64,000 nucleotides of DNA from BP-133 sp040756995 (GTDB lineage: Bacteria > Actinomycetota > Acidimicrobiia > IMCC26256 > BP-133), in the NCBI GenBank assembly GCA_040756995.1, contig JBFLYK010000029.1, forward strand, positions 26,494 to 90,493. Reading direction: 5' to 3'. Below the pieces are notes generated by a model. It did no database searches, was not told where the DNA came from, and worked only from the letters and a program-made list of their open reading frames with translations. Position 1 is the first letter of the stretch, and every line of letters begins with the position of its first letter. The position numbers and the translations under genes were made by a program. Positions 42,143 through 50,968 of the stretch are shown in pieces.

Positions 42143-43420
42143 ATGCCGGCGGACGACGAGGCCGAGGCGGTTGCCGTCCTGCTCCCAGCGCCCGAAGCCG
42201 CTCGGGCGGCGGTCGAGCTGTGGGAGGCCGGCGAAGCCGTCGTGCCGCTCGACCCCGCTGCACCCGCCGCCGACCTGCGCCGCTCCCTCGACGCCTTCCG
42301 CCCGACCGCCCTGATCGACGGCGACGGACGCCGCCGCCTCCCCGACGGCATCCCCGTGGCCGCCGGCGTCGCCGCCGTGATCGCCACCTCTGGCACGACC
42401 GGCGAACGCAAAGGCGTCGAGCTGACCTTCTCCGGGCTGGCCGCCTCCGGCGCCGCCGTCGCCCAGGCTGTCGGGGGCACGGCCGGGTGGCTCTGCTGTC
42501 TGCCGGTCCATCTGGTGGCGGGGTTGGCGGTGGTCGGACGGGCGTGGGTGACGGGGGCGTCGCTCACTGTTCATCCCGGCTTCGATCCGGCGGCGGTCGG
42601 TGAGGCCGCCCGGCAGGGTGTGGCCTTCGTGTCGCTGGTGCCGACGATGCTGCGGCGCCTGCTCGACGCCGCCCCCGAGGCGGCTGCGGCCTTCGACCAC
42701 ATTCTCCTGGGCGGCGGGTCCATCGACCCGGCCCTGCTCGAGCGCGCCCGGGCCGCCGGAGCGACGGTGTCGACCACCTACGGGATGACCGAGACGTGGG
42801 GCGGCGTCGTCCACAACGGCCACCCGCTCCCCGGCGTGGAGCTCCGGCTCGACTCGCCGGGCGCCCCGGCTAACCACGATGCCGGAGTGCACCCCGATCC
42901 GACCCGGCCCGCCGGCCGGGCGCCGGCCGCCACGGCCGCCGGAATGGATGACATCGGCGAGATCCTGGTCCGGGCGCCGATGCTCATGCGGGGGTACCGC
43001 CTGTGGCCGGAGGGCACGGCGGCCGCCATCGATGCCGAGGGGTGGTACCGCACCGGTGATCTCGGCCGATTCGACGCTGCCGCCGGCGGGCGGCTGTGGG
43101 TCGTCGACCGCCTGGGCGATGTGGTCAACACCGGCGGCGTGAAGGTGAGCCCGACGGAGGTCGAGCGCGTCCTCGCCCGGCACCCGGCCATCGCCGACAT
43201 CTGCATCGCCGGCCGCCCTGACCCCGACTGGGGGCAGCGCGTCGTGGCCTTCGTCGTGCCGGCCCAGGAGGGCGCCCCACCCTCCCTCGACGACCTCCGG
43301 TCCTTCGCCCGGGAGCACCTCCCCGCCGCCAAGCTCCCCCGCGAGGTCGTGCTCGTGCCGGCCATCCCCCGCACCCCCGGCGGCAAGCCCCTGCGCCGCC
43401 TGCTCCCGGCCCCAACCTGA
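42143..43420 (+). CDS. menE: o-Succinylbenzoate-CoA ligase
   Basis: A 425-aa ANL-superfamily ligase that activates o-succinylbenzoate with ATP and CoA. Motifs are IATSGTTGERKGVELT (P-loop), STTYGMTETWGG, GWYRTGDLGRFD and the C-terminal Lys motif TPGGKPLRRLL. The N-terminal domain is short, as in actinobacterial MenE. An Ala/Pro-rich insertion (GAPANHDAGVHPDPTRPAG and on) precedes DDIGEILVRAP. Divergent from menA. menB, the next enzyme, is not in the window. Confidence 0.92.
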   Translation: MPADDEAEAVAVLLPAPEAARAAVELWEAGEAVVPLDPAAPAADLRRSLDAFRPTALIDGDGRRRLPDGIPVAAGVAAVIATSGTTGERKGVELTFSGLAASGAAVAQAVGGTAGWLCCLPVHLVAGLAVVGRAWVTGASLTVHPGFDPAAVGEAARQGVAFVSLVPTMLRRLLDAAPEAAAAFDHILLGGGSIDPALLERARAAGATVSTTYGMTETWGGVVHNGHPLPGVELRLDSPGAPANHDAGVHPDPTRPAGRAPAATAAGMDDIGEILVRAPMLMRGYRLWPEGTAAAIDAEGWYRTGDLGRFDAAAGGRLWVVDRLGDVVNTGGVKVSPTEVERVLARHPAIADICIAGRPDPDWGQRVVAFVVPAQEGAPPSLDDLRSFAREHLPAAKLPREVVLVPAIPRTPGGKPLRRLLPAPT

Positions 43421-43490
43421 CCCGGGTCGGGCCGGGATGAGGCTCCGGGGGCCGGGCGGTGGAGCAGCTCCCGCACGGCGGCGGCGCCGA

Positions 43491-43496
43491 TAGGGT
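43491..43496 (+). promoter_or_regulatory. Leaderless-type -10 box of acetyltransferase gene
   Basis: TAGGGT lies 7 nt before ATG 43504 with no ribosome site between, the typical leaderless arrangement. Confidence 0.55.
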
Positions 43497-43503
43497 CCGC
43501 GTC

Positions 43504-44025
43504 ATGGGCGATCTGCGGTTGCGGCCGGTCACCAACGACGACGTGGCCTATCTCGTCGAGAAGCAGACGCCGGAGGTCACCGGGCCGTTCAACTGGTTCG
43601 GGTTCCGGTCGGAGGCCGAGGTTCTCCGCCGCTTCGAGGAGGACGGGTTCCTCGGCGAGCGATACGGCAAACTCATCGTCGAGATCGAAGGCACCGACGG
43701 CCCGGTCCCGATCGGCGACGTCAGCTGGCACGCCGTGGACCACGGGCCCCCACCGGCCTCCCGGGCCTGGAACATCGGCATCACGTTGAGCCCCGAGTGG
43801 CGGGGTCAGGGGTTCGGGACCCGGGCGCAGCGGCTGCTGGCCGACTACCTCTTCGACACCACGCTGGTCGAGCGCATCGAAGCCTCCACCGACGTCGAGA
43901 ACACCGCCGAACGGCGGGCGCTCGAGAAGGCGGGCTTCACGTTCGAAGGCGTGCTGCGGCGAGCCCAGTTCCGGGGCGGCGCCTGGCGGGACATGGCGCT
44001 CTACAGCCTGGTTCGGGGCGAATAG
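43504..44025 (+). CDS. GNAT family acetyltransferase (RimJ/RimL type)
   Basis: A 173-aa GNAT of the RimJ/RimL-like group: LRLRPVTNDDVAYLVEKQ at the start, IGITLSPEWRGQGFGTRAQRLLADYLF as the acetyl-CoA loop, then IEASTDVENTAERRALEKAGFTFEGVLRRAQFRGGAWRDM, the classic C-terminal half. It would acetylate an amine on a protein or small molecule. ATG 43504 is chosen because a TANNNT box sits 7 nt upstream; a longer frame lacks support. Confidence 0.88.
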   Translation: MGDLRLRPVTNDDVAYLVEKQTPEVTGPFNWFGFRSEAEVLRRFEEDGFLGERYGKLIVEIEGTDGPVPIGDVSWHAVDHGPPPASRAWNIGITLSPEWRGQGFGTRAQRLLADYLFDTTLVERIEASTDVENTAERRALEKAGFTFEGVLRRAQFRGGAWRDMALYSLVRGE

Positions 44026-44070
44026 GCCGGTTTGCCCGGGTAACTGTCGCACCCTTCTGGCACAATCTCG

Positions 44071-44098
44071 TCGAACGTCAGTTCGGAACGTGCGTTCC
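44071..44098 (+). promoter_or_regulatory. Two adjacent LexA/SOS-type boxes
   Basis: TCGAAC-GTCA-GTTCGG (44071-44086) matches the actinobacterial LexA box TCGAAC-N4-GTTCGA in 11 of 12 fixed positions. A second GAAC-N4-GTTC core follows at 44086-44097 (CGGAAC-GTGC-GTTCCC), centred 13 bp further on. A CACAAT box at 44061-44066 could be the -10 element. The downstream gene starts at 44130. Confidence 0.65.
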
Positions 44099-44129
44099 CC
44101 CCGAGGACGCCGTCGAGAGGAGAGGGCCA

Positions 44130-44393
44130 GTGACGTTGATCCTGATGGTTGCCACCCTGGCGCTGCTCACCTTCCTGGGGCTCTCGTGCCGGCGGGCCCG
44201 GCTCGAGCTCGAGGAGGAGCTCTGCGAGTGCCTCCACAGCCCGGTGGCCGCCGCCGTGGGCTACGGAGGCGCCCGGCTCGAGCTGGTGCCGGCCGCCCCG
44301 GTGCTGACCGGCATCGAGGGAGGCCGGGAGGGCGGCGGCGCCTCGGCCGGCCGCCGGCGGCGTCCGCACCTGCGGGTGGTGGAGGCGGGCTGA
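44130..44393 (+). CDS. Small single-pass membrane protein behind SOS boxes
   Basis: An 87-aa protein starting at GTG 44130 with a strong GAGAGGAG site. The N-terminus is one membrane helix (TLILMVATLALLTFLGLS), followed by a short charged segment (CRRARLELEEELCECL) with three Cys overall and a Gly/Arg-rich basic tail (GRRRRPHLRVVE). No family is recognised. Two LexA-type boxes 30-60 bp upstream suggest DNA-damage induction. Small membrane proteins under LexA control often block cell division (SidA, YneA, DivS), so that role is a reasonable guess. Confidence 0.7.
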   Translation: MTLILMVATLALLTFLGLSCRRARLELEEELCECLHSPVAAAVGYGGARLELVPAAPVLTGIEGGREGGGASAGRRRRPHLRVVEAG

Positions 44394-44479
44394 TGAGCGC
44401 CCCGGAGCTCGGAGTTGAACCGGGTCCGCTCGTGGGCCCGGCGCCGGGGCGGGGAGGCGCGGTGGTGCGAGGGCCACCA

Positions 44480-45349
44480 TCAGCCGGCGGCGAGAGCCAG
44501 GGCCGCCTGGAAGTGGGCGATCAGGGCCGAGGGCGGGGTGCGGGCGTTGCGGCCGCTGGTGGAGGGCATGACGTAGGCGGGCGCGCCGCCGAAGGGAGAG
44601 GATTGCGGGCCGGGGGCGGCGCGGCGGTCGATCGCCGCCCGCCAGCCGGCCAGGCCCACGAAGACCACGACGCCGGGCCGCAGCCATTCGACCAGCCGCC
44701 GGACACGGTCCGCTCCGGCCTGGTACTCGGCGGCGGTCAGGCTGTCGGCGTTGGGCGTGGCCCGCTTCACGAGATCGGTCATGCCGAACCGGTCCTCGGC
44801 CAGAGCGGCCAACGGATCGCGGGGGTGCGTCACGATCCCGGCGGCCACGACCGCCGACCAGAACCGGTTGGTCGCCCCGGCGTAGCCGTAGCCGGCGTCG
44901 GCCGCCACCAGGCTCGGGTTCAGGCCGCAGACGAGCATCCGCACGCCCGGGCCGACATAGTCGGGCAGGGTGCGGTCCCGCCGGGCGTCGACCAGCCCGC
45001 GGCCGCCCGTCCGCCGCGTCCGCTCGACGATGAAGCCGCCGCCGGCGACCAGCTCCGGCAGCGGGGGGACACCGTCGGGCCAGTCGGCGGCCGGCCCGGC
45101 GCAGCGGATCGCGGCGCCGACCGGGAGGGAACGCTGCAGGCGGGCCAGGGCCTCCGGCATGCCGCCGTCGATGGGCACGTAGTAGACCGGAGACGGGTCG
45201 GCCACCCCGGCCGGCACGGATTTGCGGCGCTTCGCGACTGTCTCGCCGCCCAGCGTGACGGTCACCAGCTCGCCGGCGGGCTCCACCCGCGGCGGGCGCG
45301 GATGGTCCCATACTTCAGACTTGATGGTCCCCACCGCCACCCCCCACAC
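44480..45349 (-). CDS. Mug/TDG-like G/U-mismatch DNA glycosylase with N-terminal extension
   Basis: A 289-aa protein. The C-terminal part from about residue 130 is a uracil-DNA glycosylase fold of the Mug/TDG class: VCGLNPSLVAADAGYGYAGATNRFW (GINPG-type motif) and YVMPSTSGRNA (second motif). It would remove uracil or thymine from G mismatches. The first 120 residues hold a small beta-rich region (VTVTLGGETVAKRRKSV; VYYVPIDGGMPEALARLQRSL) of unknown role. GTG start is uncertain and overlaps the divergent mannosyltransferase start. GGTGG/CCACC just after the stop may terminate it. Confidence 0.82.
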   Translation of the reverse strand: MWGVAVGTIKSEVWDHPRPPRVEPAGELVTVTLGGETVAKRRKSVPAGVADPSPVYYVPIDGGMPEALARLQRSLPVGAAIRCAGPAADWPDGVPPLPELVAGGGFIVERTRRTGGRGLVDARRDRTLPDYVGPGVRMLVCGLNPSLVAADAGYGYAGATNRFWSAVVAAGIVTHPRDPLAALAEDRFGMTDLVKRATPNADSLTAAEYQAGADRVRRLVEWLRPGVVVFVGLAGWRAAIDRRAAPGPQSSPFGGAPAYVMPSTSGRNARTPPSALIAHFQAALALAAG

Positions 45350-46511
45350 GATTGAGGCGCCTCCGGTCGTCGAGATGGAACCGACCGGAAGAGCAGCCTT
45401 CAGCCTGGCACGGGCCCTGGCCGTCCCGCTGCTCGCCTACGTCGCCTCCCGGCTGATCACGACGTTCGCCATCGCCCTGGCGTCGGTGGCGTCGCGGCAT
45501 TCGGTGCACTACATCGTCACCGTGTGGGACGGGCGGTGGTACGAGAAGATCGCCCTCCACGGCTATCCCACCGCCGTCCCCCAGGGCGACTTCTACGCCC
45601 ACACGGGACGCAACGCCCAGAGCGCGGTGGCGTTCTTTCCCCTCTACCCGCTCATGATGCGGGGGCTCGACCGGATCCTGCCCGGCGGCGCCGACGTCGC
45701 CGGCGTGGTGCTGTCACTGCTCCTCGGGGCGCTGGCCACGGTCCTCGTGTGGTTCGTGGCCGAGAAGGTCGCGGGCCGGCGGGTGGCCGACCGGGCGGCC
45801 GTCCTGTTCGCGTTCTCCCCCGGCGCCTTCGTCCTGTCGCTCGTCTACGCCGAAGGCCTGTTGATCGTGCTGTCGGCGGCCTGCCTGCTGGCCCTTCTCG
45901 AGCGGCGCTGGGTCCTGGCCGGTGTGTTGGCCGCTCTGGCCACCGCCACCCGGCCCAACGCCACCGCCGTCGCCTGCGCCTGCGCCTGGGCGGCGGCCGT
46001 GGCGATCTGGAAACGACGGGAGTGGCGCGCCGCCATCGCGCCGCTGCTGGCCCCGATCGGCATGCTGGCGTTCTTCGTCTTCCTCTGGTGGCACACCGGA
46101 GAGACGCTCATCTGGTTCCGGGTCGAGTCGCAGGGCTGGGGCGAACGGATCGACTTCGGCTGGACCAATCTCAAACTGAGCGCCGACTTCGCCACCCACC
46201 CCTTCCACAATCCCAACAAGGTCGTGCTGATCCTCAGCATGATGCTCACCGCGGTGCTCATCGCCGTGCTGCTGCGGGCCAAGCTGCCCGGCGTCCTCAA
46301 CGTCTATGCCCTCAGCGGTCTCGGCCTCGTCCTGGCGTCGCACATCAACGCCCGGCCCCGTTTCATCTTCGTCGCCTTCCCCTTGGTGATCGCCCTCGCC
46401 AAGACGATCAAGCGGCAGCCGACCTTCATGGTGGTCGCCGCCCTCTTCGCCGCCAGCACCGTCATGCTGACGGTCTTCTACGGCCTTCACCGGTCCAACT
46501 GGTACCCCTGA
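45324..46511 (+). CDS. Integral membrane glycosyltransferase (mannosyltransferase PIG-V-like)
   Basis: A 395-aa polytopic protein with about nine membrane helices. The first extracytoplasmic loop has VTVWDGRWYEKIALHGYP, close to the WDxxWYxxIA motif of PIG-V-type mannosyltransferases (GT-C), and AVAFFPLYPLMMR follows. It probably uses a polyprenyl-phosphate sugar for cell-envelope glycans. The start is uncertain: ATG 45324 has TACTTC seven bases upstream, and ATG 45375 would avoid overlapping the divergent glycosylase gene. Confidence 0.82.
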   Translation: MVPTATPHTIEAPPVVEMEPTGRAAFSLARALAVPLLAYVASRLITTFAIALASVASRHSVHYIVTVWDGRWYEKIALHGYPTAVPQGDFYAHTGRNAQSAVAFFPLYPLMMRGLDRILPGGADVAGVVLSLLLGALATVLVWFVAEKVAGRRVADRAAVLFAFSPGAFVLSLVYAEGLLIVLSAACLLALLERRWVLAGVLAALATATRPNATAVACACAWAAAVAIWKRREWRAAIAPLLAPIGMLAFFVFLWWHTGETLIWFRVESQGWGERIDFGWTNLKLSADFATHPFHNPNKVVLILSMMLTAVLIAVLLRAKLPGVLNVYALSGLGLVLASHINARPRFIFVAFPLVIALAKTIKRQPTFMVVAALFAASTVMLTVFYGLHRSNWYP

Positions 46512-46610
46512 CGACCGGCGGTCCAGGGACCGCGCCGCCCGGCGGTCCACCGGCTACGGGCGAACCGCAGATAGCGTGGTCACACGGCTTGTCCAGCGAA
46601 CGGAGACACG

Positions 46611-46886
46611 ATGAACAAGACCGAGCTCGTCAATGCGATCGCCAAGAAGACCGGCCAGAGCGCGACGGCGGTCGGCGAGACCCTCTCCGCCTTCGAGGCC
46701 GTGGTCACGGAAGCGGTCGCCAGCGGCGACAAGGTCCAGCTGCCCGGCTTCCTGACCTTCGACCGCGCCGAGCGCGCCGCCCGCACCGGCCGGAACCCCG
46801 CTACCGGCGCAGAGATCAACATCCCGGCCTCCACCGTGCCGCGGGTCAAGGCCGGCAAGTCGTTCAAAGACGCCGTCGGCGGCTGA
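46611..46886 (+). CDS. hup: HU-family DNA-binding protein
   Basis: A 91-aa histone-like protein: MNKTELVNAIAKKTGQSATAVGETLSAFEAVV, VQLPGFLTFDRAERAARTGRNPATGAEINIPA and VPRVKAGKSFKDAV. It lacks the Lys-rich C-terminal tail of mycobacterial HupB. GGAGA precedes the ATG. It binds and bends DNA as a dimer. A single-gene unit, convergent with the GYD-domain gene. Confidence 0.95.
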   Translation: MNKTELVNAIAKKTGQSATAVGETLSAFEAVVTEAVASGDKVQLPGFLTFDRAERAARTGRNPATGAEINIPASTVPRVKAGKSFKDAVGG

Positions 46887-46944
46887 CGGCCGAACCCTGC
46901 CGTGACGCACGCGGCCCCGGTCAGCGGTGACCGGGGCGGCGGCC

Positions 46945-47238
46945 TCACTTCAACCGGTCGAGGATCTTCTGCATCTCGGCCTTCTCGAAGGCCCGCATCG
47001 TGGTGGTGCGGACATTTCCCTGCCCGCCCACGGCGAGGCAGAAGGCGGTGACCGTCTCATCGTCGGGGGCCTCGATGATGCTCACGGCGTCGTAGGGGCC
47101 CATCGTCCACAACACGGACCTCATCTTCCCGCCGAGCTTCTTCAGCGCATTGGCCGCGGCGTTCGCCCGGTTGAGGCTGTTGCCCGAGTCGGCGACCCCC
47201 TGCTCGGTCCAGTTGAGCAGCACGACGTAGGTGGCCAT
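46945..47238 (-). CDS. GYD domain-containing protein
   Basis: A 97-aa GYD-family protein: MATYVVLLNWTEQGVADSGNSLNRANAAANALKKLGGKM and VLWTMGPYDAVSIIEAPDDETVTAFCLAVGGQGNVRTTTMRAF. The MGPYD core is the family hallmark. Function is unknown. ATG 47238 is chosen for its GGAGAGG site, dropping a 14-residue upstream stretch. Divergent from the amidase. Confidence 0.9.
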   Translation of the reverse strand: MATYVVLLNWTEQGVADSGNSLNRANAAANALKKLGGKMRSVLWTMGPYDAVSIIEAPDDETVTAFCLAVGGQGNVRTTTMRAFEKAEMQKILDRLK

Positions 47239-47282
47239 GGCCTCTCCTTCGCTCCCTCGCTCCTGTCCGGAATGAGTCACGC

Positions 47283-47288
47283 TACTTT
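47283..47288 (+). promoter_or_regulatory. Leaderless-type -10 box of amidase gene
   Basis: TACTTT lies 6 nt before ATG 47295; no ribosome site lies between. Confidence 0.5.
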
Positions 47289-47294
47289 CCGCCC

Positions 47295-48770
47295 ATGGCT
47301 GACGCTCTAGGTGATCACGACGCGGTCGGATTGGCGGCGCTCGTGCGGTCAGGCGAAGTGAAACCGCTGGAGCTCGTCGAGGCCGCCATCACCCGCATCG
47401 AGACGGTGGACACGCAGCTCAACGCCGTCATCCACCGCCGGTTCGAACGGGCCAGGGCCGAGGCGGCGGCCATGGGCTCCGGACCCGCCTCCAAGGCCGG
47501 CCCGCTGGCCGGGGTGCCCTTCCTCGTCAAGGACGTCGTCTGCCACCAGAGCGGCGAACCGTTCCATGAGGGCATGCGGTTCCTGCGGGACCGGGAGTGG
47601 CGGGCGAAGAGCGACACCCACCTCGCCGCCCGCTTCCGGGCCGCCGGCCTCATCACCCTCGGGCGGACGAACACCCCGGAGCTGGGCATCGTCCCCACCA
47701 CCGAACCGGCGGCCTACGGCCCGACCCGCAACCCCTGGGACCGGTCGCGCTCCCCCGGCGGGTCGAGCGGCGGGTCGGCGGCGGCGGTGGCCGCCGGTCT
47801 GGTGCCGGCGGCCCACGCCAATGACGGAGGGGGCTCGATCCGCATTCCGGCCAGCGCCTGCGGGCTCGTGGGTCTGAAGCCGTCGCGGGGCCGGGTGTCG
47901 CTCGGGCCCGACGCCTCGTTCACCGCCCTGGTGGTGTGCGAGCACGTCGTCTGCCGCACCGTGCGGGACTGCGCCGCCTTCCTCGACGTCACCGCCGGCC
48001 CCATGCCCGGAGACCCCTACGTCGCCCCGACTCCCGCCCGCCCCTTCCGCCACGAAGTGGGTGCCGAGCCCGGCCGTCTCCGCATCGGCCTCATGACGAC
48101 CGCCCCCGCCGGCCTGGCGGTCGTCGCCCCCGACTGCGTGACCGCCGCCCGGCGGACCGCCGAAGTCCTCGAATCGCTCGGCCATCGTGTCGAGGTGTCG
48201 CACCCGGCGGCGCTCGACCTTCCCGACTGGGCGCCCCACTTCATGACCCTGTGGTCGGCGGGTGTCGCCCTCGGGCTCGACGGCTGGAGCGCCCGTGTCG
48301 GCGCGGTGATCGGCGCCGACGACGTCGAGCCCCTCACCTGGGCGCTGGCCGAACTGGCCCGGGCGCTGCCCGCCCCGGCGTTGCTCCGTTCGCTCGACTG
48401 GCTCCTGCGCACCAGCCGGCTGGTGGCCGAGTGGTGGGAACCGCCGGACGGATCAGCGGGCTTCGACGTCCTGCTCACACCGACGCTGGCCGAGCCGCCC
48501 GTCCTCCTCGGCACCTTCGACGCCACGCCGGACAACCCCCTGGCGGGCTTCACCCGGGCGGCGTCCTTCACCCCGTTCACCCCGCCGTTCAACGTGACGG
48601 GCCAGCCGGCCATCTCGCTGCCCACCGCCCAGACCCGCGACGGGCTGCCCATCGGCGTGCAGCTCGTCGCCGCCTACGGCCGGGAAGACGTGCTGTTGCG
48701 AGTCGCCGCCCAACTCGAAGAAGCCGATCCCTGGGCCAACCGCTGCCCGCCGATCAGCGTCGGCGGCTGA
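47295..48770 (+). CDS. Amidase (amidase signature family)
   Basis: A 491-aa amidase. The Ser-cisSer-Lys site is seen in FLVKDVV (Lys) and SPGGSSGGSAAAVAAG, followed by HANDGGGSIRIPASACGLVGLKPSRGRVS. It hydrolyses amides; GatA is unlikely because there are no gatB/gatC neighbours and the C-terminal half is of the general amidase type (FTPPFNVTGQPAISLP). The last 17 bases overlap the nhaA end on the other strand. Confidence 0.92.
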   Translation: MADALGDHDAVGLAALVRSGEVKPLELVEAAITRIETVDTQLNAVIHRRFERARAEAAAMGSGPASKAGPLAGVPFLVKDVVCHQSGEPFHEGMRFLRDREWRAKSDTHLAARFRAAGLITLGRTNTPELGIVPTTEPAAYGPTRNPWDRSRSPGGSSGGSAAAVAAGLVPAAHANDGGGSIRIPASACGLVGLKPSRGRVSLGPDASFTALVVCEHVVCRTVRDCAAFLDVTAGPMPGDPYVAPTPARPFRHEVGAEPGRLRIGLMTTAPAGLAVVAPDCVTAARRTAEVLESLGHRVEVSHPAALDLPDWAPHFMTLWSAGVALGLDGWSARVGAVIGADDVEPLTWALAELARALPAPALLRSLDWLLRTSRLVAEWWEPPDGSAGFDVLLTPTLAEPPVLLGTFDATPDNPLAGFTRAASFTPFTPPFNVTGQPAISLPTAQTRDGLPIGVQLVAAYGREDVLLRVAAQLEEADPWANRCPPISVGG

Positions 48771-49956
48771 GGAGCGCCGCTCCGAGAAGGGCCGCCAGCG
48801 CCGAACCGCAGAGAATCCCGACCTTGGCCTGCGCCTGCAGTGTTTCGTCGGTGAAGGCCAACGCGGTGATGAACAGGGAGACGGTGAATCCGATACCCCC
48901 GACGGCTCCGGCGCCCAGGACGTGCCCGACGTCGATGTCGGACGGGAGACGGCCGAGCCGGGTACGCAGCCCGAGGACCGCCGCCCCGGTGATGCCGGCC
49001 AACTTCCCGACCACCAGACCGACGATCACCGCCCACGTCAACCGGCTGGCGACAGCATCGCGGAGGGCGTCCCGGTCGAGCGACACTCCGGCGTTGGCCA
49101 GGGCGAAGATCGGGATCACGAGGTAGCTGCTCCAGGGGTGCAGCTTGGCCTCGAGGTCCTCCAGGACGGGCCGGCCCCCGACCGTTCCCGCCGGCGTGAG
49201 CAGGCCCAGGGCCACCCCGGCGATCGTGGGGTGGACGCCCGACCGGTAGGTGCAGTACCAGGCCAGGCCGGCCAGGGGCAGGTAGGCGACGGGGCGGTTC
49301 AGTCCGGCCCGGCGGGCCCCGACCACGACGGCCAGCACCCCCGCCGCGCTCAGGAGCCACCCCGTAGCCAGATCGCTGGCGTAGAAGACGGCGATGACCA
49401 GGATGGCGCCGATGTCGTCCACGATCGCCAGGGTCAGCACGAAAATCCGCAGCCCCCGGGGGACCCGCTCGCCGAGCACGGCCAGGATGCCCACGGCGAA
49501 GGCGATGTCGGTCGCCATGGGAATCCCCCACCCTTTCGCCGCTTCTCCTCCGCCGGCCACCAACACGAAGAGCACGGCGGGCAGCACCATGCCACCCAGT
49601 GCCGCCAGGCCGGGGAGCGAGGCGGTGCGGCGGTCCTGCAGCTCGCCGCTGGCGACCTCCCGTTTGATCTCCAGTCCCACGACAAAGAAGAACACGGCCA
49701 TCAGCGCGTCGTTGACCCAGTGCTGGACGGACTCGCGCACGGCCCAGCTTCCCGAGCCGATGGTGAGCTTGTGGTGCCACAGGTCGTGGTAGGCGTCCTG
49801 CCACGGACTGTTGGCCCAGACGATGGCGACCGTTGCGGCCACCAACAGGATGACGCCGCCGCCCGCCTCCGTCCGCAGGAACTCGAGCAGCGCCCGCCTG
49901 GCCTCGGGCAGGGAGCGCGACGAAGCGCGAAGGCTGCGACGTCGGGGAGCATTCAT
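48754..49956 (-). CDS. nhaA: Na+/H+ antiporter NhaA
   Basis: A 400-aa inner-membrane antiporter. Family marks are GGVILLVAATVAIVWANSPW, VNDALMAVFFFVVGLEIKRE, PMATDIAFAVGILAVLG, the ion-binding Asp pair in LTLAIVDDIGAILVIA and VGGIGFTVSLFITALAF. It exchanges sodium for protons in pH and salt homeostasis. ATG 49956 has GGAGG twelve bases upstream; eight extra residues upstream are possible. Confidence 0.95.
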   Translation of the reverse strand: MNAPRRRSLRASSRSLPEARRALLEFLRTEAGGGVILLVAATVAIVWANSPWQDAYHDLWHHKLTIGSGSWAVRESVQHWVNDALMAVFFFVVGLEIKREVASGELQDRRTASLPGLAALGGMVLPAVLFVLVAGGGEAAKGWGIPMATDIAFAVGILAVLGERVPRGLRIFVLTLAIVDDIGAILVIAVFYASDLATGWLLSAAGVLAVVVGARRAGLNRPVAYLPLAGLAWYCTYRSGVHPTIAGVALGLLTPAGTVGGRPVLEDLEAKLHPWSSYLVIPIFALANAGVSLDRDALRDAVASRLTWAVIVGLVVGKLAGITGAAVLGLRTRLGRLPSDIDVGHVLGAGAVGGIGFTVSLFITALAFTDETLQAQAKVGILCGSALAALLGAALLSRRR

Positions 49957-50186
49957 CCGGGGACCTCCGCGATCGAACAAATGCCGACCAGGCTTCCCGG
50001 CTCACCAGAAGGGTCGAGTGTAACGGGTCGATGCCGGGCCACCCGCCCATCTCCGGCCAGGTCTGCCGAGCCAGACCCCGACGAGCCGGCCCGAACACCA
50101 CGAACCGCATGCTCGAGTGGGCCGCCTCTCTCCACCACGGGCCAGGGCCGGGCCGACAAACGGGGAAGGACCACCAAGGGAGAACC

Positions 50187-50954
50187 GTGCCCGCGAAGGC
50201 GAATCGCTGCCCCCACTGCTGGTCGGCTCTGGCCCCGGACGTCACCGACTTCTGCCCCTTCTGCCGGGGTAGCGTCGCCGGCCGGCCGAAGCGCCGCCGC
50301 GGCGACGAGACTCCGCCGCCGATGGCGGCGCCTCGGCCGCCCGAGCCTTATCGGCCGTACGAGGACAACGTCCCGGTGCCGGCGCCGCCGGAGCCCCCGG
50401 CGGCTGACCACCCCGCCGCGGCCGCAGCCGCGCCCGCCGCCGGCGCCGTGGCGGTCGCCGAGCGCGACCCGGTCGAGTTCCCCGGCACGCCGCTGCCTCC
50501 CGAGTTCTTCGACGCGCGGCCGGAGAAGGTCCGTCATCGAAGGCACCGGCCGGTCCCGATCAGGAACGGCGTTGTCGTGATCATGGTCGTGGTGGGCGTC
50601 CTCGCCGGCATCAACCGGGCGGCCGACCGCGAGGAGGACCTTTCGTCGCCGGCCCACCATCTCATCGCCGACGCCTGCGCCGAATACCGCGCCATCAATG
50701 ACCGGCTGGAGAACGACATCAGCGACGAGGCCGCCGTCATGGACGCCATCAACTGGCTCCAGAGCAACGTCGACCGCTTCGCCGAAGCTGCCCTGCTCGA
50801 TCCCGAGCTGATCCCGGCGTCCGAAGTCGTCACGTGGTTCGACGACGCCATCGACGCCAATGGCGAGCCGTTGGCCACGATGACCGACGACGAGTTCGAC
50901 GCCCGTGAGAAGCCGCTGGCCGAAGCCTGTTACAACGGCCCCGGCCGGGCCTGA
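50187..50954 (+). CDS. Zinc-ribbon membrane protein with proline-rich linker
   Basis: A 255-aa protein from GTG 50187, chosen for its AAGGGAG site. The N-terminus is a zinc ribbon (CPHCWSALAPDVTDFCPFC), then a Pro/Ala-rich linker, one membrane helix (GVVVIMVVVGVLAGI, residues about 131-145) and a C-terminal outside domain (DACAEYRAINDRLENDISDEAAVM and on). No known family. It ends 14 bases before the M48 protease gene, so the two probably work together, for example as protease and membrane partner. That link is inference. Confidence 0.75.
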   Translation: MPAKANRCPHCWSALAPDVTDFCPFCRGSVAGRPKRRRGDETPPPMAAPRPPEPYRPYEDNVPVPAPPEPPAADHPAAAAAAPAAGAVAVAERDPVEFPGTPLPPEFFDARPEKVRHRRHRPVPIRNGVVVIMVVVGVLAGINRAADREEDLSSPAHHLIADACAEYRAINDRLENDISDEAAVMDAINWLQSNVDRFAEAALLDPELIPASEVVTWFDDAIDANGEPLATMTDDEFDAREKPLAEACYNGPGRA

Positions 50955-50968
50955 AGGAGACCGTCCCG

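Noticed and set aside
44394..44480. A tRNA-like T-loop (GGTTCAACTCC on the minus strand)
   Set aside because: The flanking bases do not form a proper T-stem, acceptor stem or anticodon arm.
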